Source of the DNA: Bacteroidia bacterium
GTDB lineage: Bacteria > Bacteroidota > Bacteroidia > Bacteroidales > Azobacteroidaceae
Length of the DNA stretch: 35,469 nucleotides
Direction of reading: 5' to 3'
Assembly (NCBI GenBank): GCA_025999935.1
Contig: BNXY01000028.1
Span: forward strand, 1 to 35,469
A model generated the notes under the pieces. That model did not search any database and had not been told where the DNA came from. It saw only the letters and a list, made by a program, of their open reading frames with translations. Shown here piece by piece: positions 14,672 through 22,496 of the stretch (the stretch's first letter is position 1; each line of letters begins with the position of its first letter). The position numbers and the translations under genes were made by a program.

Positions 14672-15679
14672 TTACTTAATTAGCCGTCCTGCGATGTTTC
14701 CTGTCGCCGCGCCTGCCACTGCGCCTGCTGCTCCGCCCGCTTTCATTGCCGTTGAAGTCAAAGCACGGTTATAACCGCTCGTGCCGCCTGCCGAAATAAT
14801 CCAATTCGCTACGGTGGGGACAGTGAAATAGCCCACAATGCCGATTATCATAAAAATGATATAGATTGTATTGGAAGCATCTATCGAAAAATTAGGGTTG
14901 TTTTGCAATTCCGAAATATCATTCTGCAACATAAGTACCTGAATCTTAGCAAGTATGCTTGAAAACAAATCGGAAACAGGCAGCCACAAATAAACCGACA
15001 CATAACGGCTAATCCATTGTGTTAATGTGGATTGAAAGCCATCATAGACTGAAATCGCAAAGGCGATTGGTCCAAGTATGGCTAATACAATCAAAAAGAA
15101 AGTCCGCACTGTGTCAATCACCAGAGCCGCCGCCTGAAACAGTATTTCCAAGAGTTCGCGAAACCAATCTCTTATGCTCTTTTTCAGGTTGTACATTCCA
15201 CGCTCGACATACATTCCCGACATCGTTACAAGGTCGCCCGGACTCCAGCCCAATTCGTCAAGCTGGCGGTCAAATTCTTCATTCGATACCAGATAAGCCG
15301 TTTCGGGGTTGCGCATCATCGCCTCGTATTCCAATTTATCCTTTTGCTGCCGGTATTTTTGCATATCAAATGTCTGCGTTTCCAGCATTTGTCCGCAACC
15401 TTTGACCACCGGCGACATCACGGAATTGATTGTGCCTAACACAAAGGTGGGGAAGAACATAATGCACAAGCCAATCACAAACGGACGAAGAAGCGGATAC
15501 ACATCAATCGGCTCTGCGCGGGAAAGGGATTGCCAAACCCTGTGCGCCACATAAAACAGCGCACCCAAGCCTGCAATCCCTTTTGCTACGCCGGCCATAT
15601 TCCCGCACAAGGGCATCATCTCGGTATAGAGATTGCGCAATATCTGGTGCAGATTGTCAAATTCTATTGCTAACAACAT
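14672..15679 (-). CDS. traJ: Conjugative transposon protein TraJ (VirB6-like)
   Basis: The 335-residue product is a polytopic inner-membrane protein with about five or six hydrophobic helices (for example VIGLCIMFFPTFVLGTINSV, FFLIVLAILGPIAFAI and IYIIFMIIGIVGYFTVPTVA). The N-terminus (LLAIEFDNLHQILRNLYTEMMPLC) and the glycine- and alanine-rich C-terminus (TAMKAGGAAGAVAGAATGNIAG) match the TraJ family, which takes the place of VirB6. It lies between TraI and TraK. It should form part of the inner-membrane channel. Confidence 0.92.
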   Translation of the reverse strand: MLLAIEFDNLHQILRNLYTEMMPLCGNMAGVAKGIAGLGALFYVAHRVWQSLSRAEPIDVYPLLRPFVIGLCIMFFPTFVLGTINSVMSPVVKGCGQMLETQTFDMQKYRQQKDKLEYEAMMRNPETAYLVSNEEFDRQLDELGWSPGDLVTMSGMYVERGMYNLKKSIRDWFRELLEILFQAAALVIDTVRTFFLIVLAILGPIAFAISVYDGFQSTLTQWISRYVSVYLWLPVSDLFSSILAKIQVLMLQNDISELQNNPNFSIDASNTIYIIFMIIGIVGYFTVPTVANWIISAGGTSGYNRALTSTAMKAGGAAGAVAGAATGNIAGRLIK

Positions 15680-15713
15680 CGTAATTCGTAATTTTTAATT
15701 CGTAATTAATTGA

Positions 15714-16343
15714 TTACCAATAGCGGTCGTTGGAATTTCCGTAAAGAGCGACAACGCGGTCGCTTTCTCCCGCTTTTTTTGCCCGCAAATACGAAATGGA
15801 AATGTTTTTGCGCGTGTAGTAATCCACCAAGTTCCGATGGCTTTTCAGGCGGTCATAGACATAGTTAATAATGTCCATCCGTTCGTGGTCGGTCATCGAA
15901 AGTCCGTTGATATTGACAACATCTTTCATTTCCAAAAGCATATTGGAACTTTCCTGCAACAAAACCGTGTAGCCGTTGGAAATGGCGACCAATTCCTCGT
16001 AGCGGAAATTCGGGTCAGAAAGCATCTTTTGGAAGCTGTTTACATAAATGTCGCCGATTTCGCCAACCAGCAGGATGGCATCGCGAACTTTCTTCGCATC
16101 CTTCACCAAATCGTGTATGGCTTTGAGTTTGTCGTAATACTCTTTGCCCTGATTGTACAATTTTTGCACTTCCTGAAAATTTTTTATCACATTTGAAACC
16201 GTCGAAGAAGTCTGCACAATCTGGTTGGCGGAGTTCACAATACTTGTCGCAATGTTTGCGGGGTCTGTTACCACAAATTGCGCCTTTACTTGTGCCGTAA
16301 AACTGAACAGCACTATACTTAAAATAAAAATTGCTTTTTTCAT
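15714..16343 (-). CDS. traI: Conjugative transposon protein TraI (DUF4141)
   Basis: The 209-residue product has a signal peptide (MKKAIFILSIVLFSFTAQVKAQ) and a mainly helical mature part with AQFVVTDPANIATSIVNSANQI, typical of DUF4141. It is predicted to be periplasmic, in the position of VirB5 in other type IV systems. The C-terminal SYLRAKKAGESDRVVALYGNSNDRYW fits the family end. It follows the VirB4-type ATPase gene with a 24-bp gap. The name TraI here follows Bacteroides usage and is unrelated to the F-plasmid relaxase. Confidence 0.9.
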   Translation of the reverse strand: MKKAIFILSIVLFSFTAQVKAQFVVTDPANIATSIVNSANQIVQTSSTVSNVIKNFQEVQKLYNQGKEYYDKLKAIHDLVKDAKKVRDAILLVGEIGDIYVNSFQKMLSDPNFRYEELVAISNGYTVLLQESSNMLLEMKDVVNINGLSMTDHERMDIINYVYDRLKSHRNLVDYYTRKNISISYLRAKKAGESDRVVALYGNSNDRYW

Positions 16344-16367
16344 TTTCTTGAATTTTTTAATTGATAA

Positions 16368-18872
16368 TTATTCATTATTTCGTTTACTTTCGGCTAACTG
16401 TTTAATAGCCAATTCTAAATTTCCATCCAACTTTTCTGCTAAACGGAACAGTTCCAACTTTTCGGTTTCCTCTGTCGAATAAGCGTAATATTCTTCGAGT
16501 GAAACCTCTGTCGCATACACCGCCGATTGAACGCCACCCAAGCCAATCCACACTTCTTTATATTTGCGGTTAGGGTTGTTCGCCATATTGATGGAAAGCA
16601 CCTGCGATTTTTCCTTTTCGGTCAATCCGAGTAACGCCTGAATACTGTCGAACTTGTTCATGTATTTTCTTTGGTCTAACAAAATCTTACAGTCAGCATT
16701 GTTGATAATACTCTCTTTTACAATGGGCGAGGCGATAATGTCATCGACTTCCTGTGTTACCACGATTGCCTCGCCGAAGAATTTACGGACGGTTTTATAC
16801 AAATATTTTATGTATTCCGCCATACCTTCTTTGGCGATTGCTTTCCACGCTTCCTCGATTAGGATTAACTTCCTGATACCCTTTAACCTGCGCATCTTAT
16901 TGATAAAAACTTCCATAATAATAATCGTAACTATCGGGAAGAGGATTTTGTGGTCTTTTATCGCATCTATCTCAAAGACAATGAATCGTTTAGACAGTAA
17001 ATCCAACTGCTTTTCGGAGTTCAACAGGTAATCGTATTCCCCGCCTTTGTAATACGGCTCTAACACATTGAGGAAATTTGCCAAATCAAAGTCCTTTTCG
17101 CGGACTTGCTTTTCCTGCAAAATTTCACGGTATTCGCCACCCACAAATTCGTAAAAGGTGTTGAATGAGGGCATAATGCCTGTTTTCAACCGGTCAATGT
17201 ACATGCTGACGGCATTGGACAGGGCGACCTCTTCGGCTCTCGTGGGCGGCTCATTGTCGCGTTTCCAAAGCGTGAGGATTAGCGTTTTAATACTTTCCCT
17301 TTTCTCAATATCGAATACTCCATCGTCCGTATAAAATGGATTGAAGGCTATTGGATTATCTTCGGTATAAGTGAAATATACGCCATCTTCGCCGTTGGTT
17401 TTGCGGTTAATCAGGTTGCAAAGTCCCTGATACGAATTACCTGTATCTACTAAAACAATATGCGCCCCCTGTTCGTAATATTGTCTTACCATGTGATTGG
17501 TAAAGAAGGATTTACCACTACCCGACGGACCAAGTATAAACTTGTTCCGGTTCGTGATAATCCCTTTTTTCATCGGCAAATCCGAAATATCCAAATGCAG
17601 GGGCTTTCCGGTTAATCTGTCCACCATTTTTATACCAAAGGGCGAGAGCGAGGATTGATAGTTTGTTTCCTCTGTGAAGAAACAAAGGGCTTGCTCAATG
17701 AAAGTGTAAAAACTTTCCTCTGCCGGAAAATCCGCTTCGTTCCCCGGAATACCCGCCCAAAACAAGGTGGGGGTATCTACCGTATTGTGTCGCGGTTTAC
17801 ACTCCATCAAAGCCAACTGACTGCCGACATCGTTTTTTATCCTTTGCAGTTCTTCTTTGCTATCACTCCAAGCCATAACGTTGCAGTGGCAACGGATAGA
17901 GGTAAGTCCCAACGAGTGCGCCTCGTTCAGGTATTCTTCAATCCAAGCCTTGTTAATCTGGTTTTGGCGTGAATAGCGCGATAGCGAGTGCATATTACGC
18001 GCCTGTTTCTCAAAGCGTTTCAAATTTTCCGCGCCGTCATCTATAAACAGATATTGATTATAAATGTGGTTGCACGAAAGCAAAACGCCCACAGGCGCGG
18101 CAAAAGACAAACGGCAATCGCTTCTGTCCGTTGAGAGTTTTTCATACCGGTTGTCCGTTGCTACTTTGGATGGCAAGTCCTCTGTATCCGAAAGCGTGTG
18201 CAAACATATAATATTGTCGCCAATTCGCATTTCATCCGCACCCAAAGAAATATCCTGCAAACAGGTAGTGTTTTCCAATGACAATGAAAAATACTTTTCA
18301 ATCAGTCCTGCTGTCCCATTTGTCCCGCCTGTCCCTGCGATTTCCTCACTTGTTAATCTTGTGAGCTTCACAAAACCGCTGTCATTGACAATACGCTCGA
18401 ATTGCCCGACCGCCTCCAAAAATTTGGTTATCGTTTCCTTGTCCCGCACTTCTTTTGGAACAAGAAACCCGCGACATAGCGTATTGAAATTGCTTTGCGC
18501 CCGCATCCGCTCTTTGGTTGTTTTTGTCAGGAACAAAAAACAGGCGTGATTCAGGTAAGGGCGTTCATTAAAGTGCCGTTCAAAACTTCTTGAAAGAAAA
18601 CTCAAATCGTCCTTTTGAATATCCGGCTGGTAGTTTTCTTTGATAAACCAATCGGATTTATGCACAATACTGTAATTGGGTAAAACCTTAACCGCCTTTA
18701 CCCAAGCCGAATGTATCGCCTCGTATTCGCTGCCGGTTACAGTAAAGAGTTCAGGCAATTCCACCCGAAACCCTACTGTAATATCCGCATCTTTGGAAAC
18801 AATACAGCCGTTTTCTACTGCCAGCAACGGGAATTTGCTTTCCAGTGTGGCTGCTTTCATCACATTTTTCAT
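16368..18872 (-). CDS. traG: Conjugation ATPase TraG (VirB4 family)
   Basis: The 834-residue product is the VirB4-like ATPase that powers the transfer apparatus at the inner membrane. The N-terminus (LESKFPLLAVENGCIVSKDADITVGF) is that of Bacteroides TraG. Walker A (GPSGSGKS) lies at about 448-455 and Walker B (KLILIEEAWK) at about 675; VVTQEVDD follows. Residues near 180-190 (GTGGTNGTAG) come from a 9-bp repeat in the DNA at 18312-18335 that looks like a local expansion. Length is normal and the frame is intact. Its start lies within the last codons of traF, indicating coupled translation. Confidence 0.95.
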   Translation of the reverse strand: MKNVMKAATLESKFPLLAVENGCIVSKDADITVGFRVELPELFTVTGSEYEAIHSAWVKAVKVLPNYSIVHKSDWFIKENYQPDIQKDDLSFLSRSFERHFNERPYLNHACFLFLTKTTKERMRAQSNFNTLCRGFLVPKEVRDKETITKFLEAVGQFERIVNDSGFVKLTRLTSEEIAGTGGTNGTAGLIEKYFSLSLENTTCLQDISLGADEMRIGDNIICLHTLSDTEDLPSKVATDNRYEKLSTDRSDCRLSFAAPVGVLLSCNHIYNQYLFIDDGAENLKRFEKQARNMHSLSRYSRQNQINKAWIEEYLNEAHSLGLTSIRCHCNVMAWSDSKEELQRIKNDVGSQLALMECKPRHNTVDTPTLFWAGIPGNEADFPAEESFYTFIEQALCFFTEETNYQSSLSPFGIKMVDRLTGKPLHLDISDLPMKKGIITNRNKFILGPSGSGKSFFTNHMVRQYYEQGAHIVLVDTGNSYQGLCNLINRKTNGEDGVYFTYTEDNPIAFNPFYTDDGVFDIEKRESIKTLILTLWKRDNEPPTRAEEVALSNAVSMYIDRLKTGIMPSFNTFYEFVGGEYREILQEKQVREKDFDLANFLNVLEPYYKGGEYDYLLNSEKQLDLLSKRFIVFEIDAIKDHKILFPIVTIIIMEVFINKMRRLKGIRKLILIEEAWKAIAKEGMAEYIKYLYKTVRKFFGEAIVVTQEVDDIIASPIVKESIINNADCKILLDQRKYMNKFDSIQALLGLTEKEKSQVLSINMANNPNRKYKEVWIGLGGVQSAVYATEVSLEEYYAYSTEETEKLELFRLAEKLDGNLELAIKQLAESKRNNE
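18312..18335. repeat. 9-bp tandem repeat within traG
   Basis: TGTCCC recurs at 18312, 18321 and 18330 in 9-bp units, encoding three Gly-Thr-x triplets on the minus strand without breaking the frame. Confidence 0.5.
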
Positions 18873-19192
18873 ACTTCCTTTTTCTTTTGGGTAAATAATC
18901 GGGAAAAGTTCCGGCGGTTGATAACATATCGCGGATGGTTGCTTCGAGCCTGCACCTTCATCAATCCGTGTTCGCCGTATTTACTGTTCAGGTGGAATGT
19001 TCCGTAAACCAATGTGAGAGCGGCGGTAATGCCGAAAATAATACAAATCCATTGATTAACGCCCACCATATACATCACTACGAACACGACAAACAAGCCG
19101 AGCAACCCGCCTGCGAAAATGAAAAGGTACTGTGCTTTCAGTCCTTGAAATTCCGCCGGTTTTCCTATCCCTTTGTTAATTGGAAATTCCAT
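18869..19192 (-). CDS. traF: Conjugative transposon protein TraF (DUF4133)
   Basis: The start at 19192 (MEFPINKGIGKPAEFQGLKA) was chosen over an upstream ATG because it is the conserved family N-terminus and leaves a 4-bp gap to traE. The 107-residue product has two adjacent membrane helices (about residues 24-62) and a basic tail, as in DUF4133/TraF, which takes the place of VirB3. It overlaps the traG start by 4 bp. Confidence 0.9.
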   Translation of the reverse strand: MEFPINKGIGKPAEFQGLKAQYLFIFAGGLLGLFVVFVVMYMVGVNQWICIIFGITAALTLVYGTFHLNSKYGEHGLMKVQARSNHPRYVINRRNFSRLFTQKKKEV

Positions 19193-19196
19193 GTTC

Positions 19197-19514
19197 TTAT
19201 AAGAAAAAAGAACGAAGAATAGTGGCTGCCACAATCAGGAAGATACATGCGCCAAACCAACTCGCCGCTGTTTTGCCGGTATCGGGGTCGCCGCTTGAAA
19301 ACTTGCTATACACCTTAACGCCTCCAATCAAGCCGACCACAGCCCCAATCGCATAAATCAATTTGGTCGCGGGGTCAAAATACGAGGTAACCATTTGTGT
19401 TGCTTCGGTTATACCTGCTGCGCCATTGCCCTGTGCAACTGCATTCACAGCTGTCATCAGAAGGGCGACAGCCGAAAAGAAAAATCTTAAATTGTTTTTT
19501 TTATTTTTAGTCAT
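19197..19514 (-). CDS. traE: Conjugative transposon protein TraE (DUF4134)
   Basis: The 105-residue product has a signal peptide (SAVALLMTAVNAVAQ) and two hydrophobic helices in the mature part (LIYAIGAVVGLIGGVKVYSKF and ASWFGACIFLIVAATILRSF). This matches DUF4134/TraE, which occupies the place of the VirB2 pilin subunit. It begins the block of structural tra genes, downstream of two hairpins in the gap 19515-19675. Confidence 0.9.
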   Translation of the reverse strand: MTKNKKNNLRFFFSAVALLMTAVNAVAQGNGAAGITEATQMVTSYFDPATKLIYAIGAVVGLIGGVKVYSKFSSGDPDTGKTAASWFGACIFLIVAATILRSFFL

Positions 19515-19530
19515 AATGAATTTTGAAAAT

Positions 19531-19610
19531 GCTGCGGGGGAGGGATAATCCCCCGACAGCGGTTAATACTGTTTTTAACTTTGAATTTTAGTGGCGGGGT
19601 CGCAGACCCC
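19531..19610. repeat. Two hairpins between the TraD-like gene and traE
   Basis: GGGGGA (19536-19541) pairs with TCCCCC (19549-19554), flanked by GCTG and CAGC. GGGGTC (19596-19601) pairs with GACCCC (19605-19610) and is preceded by ATTTTAGTGGCGG (19585-19597), a 13-mer that also precedes the hairpin at 28173-28208 on the other strand. They may adjust expression between the two parts of the tra operon. Confidence 0.55.
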
Positions 19611-19675
19611 TTTATTATTGCTTTCGCACGCTAACCATACTCTTTCTGTTTCATTTTCTTACTGTTTTTAATCAT

Positions 19676-20371
19676 TCAATCTACATAATCGGCAACATCA
19701 AAATCGCCGTAATCAAAATTTGCATCGGAAGTTTCATCTTCCGTTTCAGGCATTACTTTTTGGATATTGCGTTCAACGACCGCCTTAATCCAATTCATTT
19801 TACCTTCGTCCCCCGAAACAAGCATCTCGAACATATCGGTATTTTCCAATTCGACTATCGTTCTGCCTGTTTCTTCGCTTACATCTTCGGGCTGTTCCAT
19901 TACGGCTTTTACTGCCGTTTGCAGTTTGTCGTAATCAATACCCTCTGCCATGACCGCCTCATGTCCCAAAGTCCGACCCAATTCCGCTTCTTCTTCTTCG
20001 GCTTCATAATCTATTTCTTCGTCATCATCGTCAAGCGGGATACTCAAAATTTCGGGATTCGGCTCGTCTGCAAAAACCTCGTCCAATTCTTCGGACGGGA
20101 TAATCCCAGACGGTTTTTCTTCGGTTTCGGCTGCAAAAATAACCGGTTTTTCGCTCGTTGTTTCCGTTTCCGAAAGAGTGGCAGGGGTTTGCAGGGGTTT
20201 GCTCCGGTCGGGCAGGACAAAGCGGCTTTTGCCCATCACATCATTGGCAACTTTTGGCTTTTCAGGCGGTGCGGTATCGTTGCCCTTTTTCGTGTCCGCT
20301 TGCTTGGGGTAGGCAATGCGGTAGAGCAGAAACAGGGCGGCGAGCATTATGAGAAGTGCAAGGAGTTTCAT
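19676..20371 (-). CDS. TraD-like membrane-anchored acidic protein
   Basis: The 231-residue product has one N-terminal membrane helix (LLALLIMLAALFLLYRIAYP, about residues 3-22) followed by a low-complexity, strongly acidic region (DDDDEEIDYEAEEEEAE, about 118-134) and a short helical domain (about 150-205). Its place between the DUF3408 genes and traE is that of TraD in Bacteroides elements. I cannot assign a function. The segment encoding about residues 57-65 (SKPLQTPAT) contains a copy and a partial copy of the 15-bp motif that lies at two promoter regions of the element. Confidence 0.65.
   Translation of the reverse strand: MKLLALLIMLAALFLLYRIAYPKQADTKKGNDTAPPEKPKVANDVMGKSRFVLPDRSKPLQTPATLSETETTSEKPVIFAAETEEKPSGIIPSEELDEVFADEPNPEILSIPLDDDDEEIDYEAEEEEAELGRTLGHEAVMAEGIDYDKLQTAVKAVMEQPEDVSEETGRTIVELENTDMFEMLVSGDEGKMNWIKAVVERNIQKVMPETEDETSDANFDYGDFDVADYVD
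20178..20202. repeat. Motif GTGGCAGGGGTTTGC, one full and one partial copy, within a gene
   Basis: A full copy lies at 20178-20192, followed directly by AGGGGTTTGC (20193-20202). The other five copies lie at 22281-22317 and 31871-31927. Here it is inside the TraD-like coding region and in frame. Confidence 0.7.
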
Positions 20372-20382
20372 AAGGCTGCTGT

Positions 20383-20640
20383 TTAATAAATCCTTTTGTC
20401 GATAAAGGAGTTGACTATTTCCTCGTGATACTCCTTAAAATGCTCATTCAAAACATTATCAACATACTCATACAAAGTAATTTTACCTTGACCGACAATA
20501 TGTACAATGTGTGAAATACGCTTGTGATGCTCCTCTCTGATATAGAGTGATTTTCCTAAACGGGCAGCCGGTGCATCCGTTTTCTTGATGTACGCTGACT
20601 TATAGTCTTGCGTTCTCCTGTCTAATTCTTCCTTTTTCAT
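20383..20640 (-). CDS. DUF3408 family protein (second copy)
   Basis: The 85-residue product reads KSLYIREEHHKRISHIVHIVGQGKITLYEYVDNVLNEHFKEYHEEI, the core of DUF3408 proteins (TraB/TraC of Bacteroides elements). The pattern is a ribbon-helix-helix-like DNA-binding fold, by analogy. It is a shorter paralogue of the adjacent protein at 20653-21087, lacking its proline-rich N-terminal part. It probably acts with ParA. Confidence 0.8.
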   Translation of the reverse strand: MKKEELDRRTQDYKSAYIKKTDAPAARLGKSLYIREEHHKRISHIVHIVGQGKITLYEYVDNVLNEHFKEYHEEIVNSFIDKRIY

Positions 20641-20652
20641 TTTTTTCTGTTT

Positions 20653-21087
20653 TTAAAATTCAATTAAATCCTTACGTTCTTTTTTGTACAAATCGTTGAT
20701 TTCGTCCTTGTGCATTTCCAAGTGCTGTAACAGCACATTGTCGATATACCCGCCCACTGTAACATCCTTGTCGGCGATAACCCGCACAATTTCCGAAACG
20801 GTAGCATGGATTTTTTGACTGATATATACGCATGACCGAGCCTTTAACTCGTTTTTCTGCAAAAACAGGCTGCTGTAATCCACACTGCCACGCTTGCGGC
20901 GGACAGGCTCTTTTGTTTCCTTTGCCTCTTTGGTCTGTTCGGGTTCAGGCGCAGGTTCAACTGTTTTTTCCGATTCTTTGGGCGGAACAGGAACGGCAGG
21001 CGGATTGCTCTGTTCATAAACCGATTGCAGCAAAGCGGCTTCGTCTATATCTTCCACCACCCTGCTTTTTCTCTTATTGTTTTCCAT
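20653..21087 (-). CDS. DUF3408 family protein (first copy)
   Basis: The 144-residue product has a disordered proline- and glutamate-rich N-terminal half (about residues 25-65) and a C-terminal DUF3408 core (RSCVYISQKIHATVSEIVRVIADKDVTVGGYIDNVLLQHLEMHKDEI). Its ATG overlaps the end of the ParA gene by 14 bp, so the two are translated together. By analogy with ParA-ParB pairs it may be the DNA-binding partner, which is inference. Confidence 0.82.
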   Translation of the reverse strand: MENNKRKSRVVEDIDEAALLQSVYEQSNPPAVPVPPKESEKTVEPAPEPEQTKEAKETKEPVRRKRGSVDYSSLFLQKNELKARSCVYISQKIHATVSEIVRVIADKDVTVGGYIDNVLLQHLEMHKDEINDLYKKERKDLIEF

Positions 21088-21853
21088 TATCGCGTAAATT
21101 TAAGATTTCACAAATTTCATCTGCCAAGACATCAATGTTGCTGCCTTTAAGCAGGGCTTTATCGGCTGAAAACAGCGTGGAACGGAAAATGCTGTGGCTG
21201 TCGCCCGACATTTCCTTGCGGAAACGGACGGAGTTGGGCAGCGAAGTTTTCATTATTTGCAGTCCCAATTCTTCGATTGCATTTTCGTAAGCCTCATACA
21301 AAGGCGATTTTTCCCTTCCATCCACCATATTCCAGAACAGACGCAAGCCTTTGATATTCCCTTTGCCCACGCTGATAAGTTTTTCGTTCAAAAGCGTGGC
21401 GTACTGCAGGGTGCTTTCGAGAACAAAGCGGTCTGCACTAATCGGCGTAAAAATATAATCCATTGCCGCCAGCGTTTTGATAACGCCGCCACTGTTAAGC
21501 GTTCCGGGCAGGTCGAAGAAAATCACATCAAACTCCTTTTGAGAATTTTCCATCAGGGTTTGTGCATCTTCGACAGCGGTTTCGGGCTTGCTGTCCCTGA
21601 CAGGATAGGCTTTTATTCCGAGCGAGCGGAACATATCATACGCCATCCGCTTGAAATAACCGTCCTTCACAATCAGTTCGCCGTCGCGCTTGCGCTCTTG
21701 GAAGATACTTAATTGCGGAAAATCGCAATCTACTACGGCTACATGGTAGCCTTTTACATAATGCAGGTAACTTGCCGTAAGCACTGTTACCGCTGTTTTG
21801 CCCATTCCGCCCTTTTGGGTAGAGAAGGCTACGAATAATGTTTGCTTTTTCAT
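21074..21853 (-). CDS. traA: ParA-family ATPase (TraA)
   Basis: The 259-residue product is a ParA/MinD-type ATPase. The deviant Walker A KGGMGKT lies at residues 14-20, VAVVDCDFPQ near 37-46 and the switch motif VIFFDLPG near 110. The protein opens the tra operon of Bacteroides conjugative transposons. It may help maintain or position the element during transfer; the family uses ATP to form dynamic filaments or gradients on DNA. The two downstream DUF3408 proteins are candidate partners. A 24-bp tandem repeat about 110 bp upstream (21963-22034) could be its DNA site. Confidence 0.92.
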   Translation of the reverse strand: MKKQTLFVAFSTQKGGMGKTAVTVLTASYLHYVKGYHVAVVDCDFPQLSIFQERKRDGELIVKDGYFKRMAYDMFRSLGIKAYPVRDSKPETAVEDAQTLMENSQKEFDVIFFDLPGTLNSGGVIKTLAAMDYIFTPISADRFVLESTLQYATLLNEKLISVGKGNIKGLRLFWNMVDGREKSPLYEAYENAIEELGLQIMKTSLPNSVRFRKEMSGDSHSIFRSTLFSADKALLKGSNIDVLADEICEILNLRDNGKQ

Positions 21854-21914
21854 TTTACTGAATGTTTTAAATAAATGAATAATTAAATAACTATTGATAA
21901 CTGTCTGTAAATCA

Positions 21915-22118
21915 TTACTGAACTGCCGATTTGCGTTTTTGTTTCGATAAATAAATGTTTCCGCATTTCAATACCACAATACGACAGCAAGTCAGCACAA
22001 CAATACTGATTTGCGTCAGTACGACAATATTGACTGACGTACTTGTTTGAGCAAGTCCGTAAAGCATTGCTTCAATGCTGATTTGCTTCTTTTTCGATTT
22101 ATTTCCTTGCTTACTCAT
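21915..22118 (-). CDS. Possible leader protein of the tra operon with 8-residue repeats
   Basis: A 67-residue frame begins MSKQGNKSKKKQISIEAM and contains three 8-residue repeats (VNIVVLTQ, ISIVVLTC, CRIVVLKC) matching the 24-bp DNA repeats at 21963-22034. Its ATG overlaps the stop codon of the 9-residue frame at 22111-22140 (ATGAGTAA). I do not recognise the protein. It may be a translated leader controlling the ParA gene, or the repeats may matter as DNA with the frame incidental. Confidence 0.35.
   Translation of the reverse strand: MSKQGNKSKKKQISIEAMLYGLAQTSTSVNIVVLTQISIVVLTCCRIVVLKCGNIYLSKQKRKSAVQ
21963..22034. repeat. 24-bp tandem repeat, three copies
   Basis: Units at 21963-21986, 21987-22010 and 22011-22034 share the core CA-(a/g)-(t/c)-AC-x-ACAATA. 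They are contiguous without spacers. A 7-bp inverted repeat, CGTCAGT (22014-22020) and ACTGACG (22033-22039), overlaps the last copy. The place, just upstream of a ParA gene, suits a partition-like site. Confidence 0.7.
22063..22079. repeat. Hairpin in the tra leader
   Basis: AGCATTG (22063-22069) pairs perfectly with CAATGCT (22073-22079) around a 3-nt loop. Confidence 0.5.
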
Positions 22119-22140
22119 TTCCGTATTTCTTTACTTTCAT
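22111..22140 (-). CDS. Very short leader frame (9 residues)
   Basis: MKVKKYGNE followed by TAA. Its stop overlaps the ATG of the next leader frame. It resembles the end of the 21-residue frame upstream (RKYGFTE versus KKYGNE). Such stacked frames can control translation, but this is inference. Confidence 0.25.
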   Translation of the reverse strand: MKVKKYGNE

Positions 22141-22146
22141 ATTTAT

Positions 22147-22212
22147 TCAAATCACTGTTTCCGTAAATCCATATTTTCTTATTTCTGCAAATCTGCGTTT
22201 CATTATTTCCAT
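22147..22212 (-). CDS. Short leader frame (21 residues)
   Basis: The frame begins MEIMKRRFAEIRKYG and ends 6 bp before the next short frame. It starts about 17 bases after the start of transcription expected from the -7 box at 22236-22243. Possible leader peptide of the tra operon. Confidence 0.3.
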   Translation of the reverse strand: MEIMKRRFAEIRKYGFTETVI

Positions 22213-22235
22213 TAATAATTACTGATTTACGGCTG

Positions 22236-22243
22236 CAAAGGAA
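22236..22243 (-). promoter_or_regulatory. -7 box of the tra operon
   Basis: The minus strand reads TTCCTTTG, one mismatch from TAnnTTTG. The gap to the nearest GTGGCAGGGGTTTGC motif (starting at 22281) is 37 nt, the same as the gap at the topB operon promoter (31826-31833). No -33 TTTG is present. A leader of about 375 nt precedes ParA. Confidence 0.5.
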
Positions 22244-22280
22244 TATAGAAAAAACTGTGTATTTATCTGCCTTTTAACAA

Positions 22281-22320
22281 GTGGCAGGGGTTTGCACCGA
22301 GAGTGGCAGGGGTTTGCCAC
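22281..22320. promoter_or_regulatory. Two copies of GTGGCAGGGGTTTGC between divergent tra and mob promoters
   Basis: Copies lie at 22281-22295 and 22303-22317, 22 bp apart. The second is part of a 6-bp inverted repeat (GTGGCA at 22303-22308, TGCCAC at 22315-22320). The site lies between the tra -7 box (minus, 22236-22243) and the mob -7 box (plus, 22354-22361). Probably the binding site of a shared regulator. Confidence 0.6.
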
Positions 22321-22353
22321 CCCCGGCCTGCCAATTTTCTGAAAACACCCCTC

Positions 22354-22361
22354 TAACTTTG
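22354..22361 (+). promoter_or_regulatory. -7 box of the mob operon
   Basis: TAACTTTG, followed by CAGCGGA, matches TAnnTTTG. A similar block, CCCTAATTTTGCAGCG, occurs at 32006-32021. A leader of about 290 nt, rich in hairpins, precedes mobA. Confidence 0.5.
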
Positions 22362-22433
22362 CAGCGGATTTCTAAAAACCACTTTTTATGATACGGAAAA
22401 GGCGACAAAGGACGGGGCAAAACGACTGCGCGA

Positions 22434-22490
22434 AAGTCAATAGGGCTTTCTCAAAGGTCAATAATGTTTACCCCCAAGTCAATAGGGCTT
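22434..22490. repeat. Three direct repeats with 21-bp period (GTCAATAGGGCTT)
   Basis: GTCAATAGGGCTT lies at 22436-22448 and 22478-22490, with a diverged copy GTCAATAATGTTT at 22457-22469. The period is 21 bp, two turns of the helix. Candidate binding sites for MobA at oriT. Confidence 0.65.
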
Positions 22491-22496
22491 ACAGCC

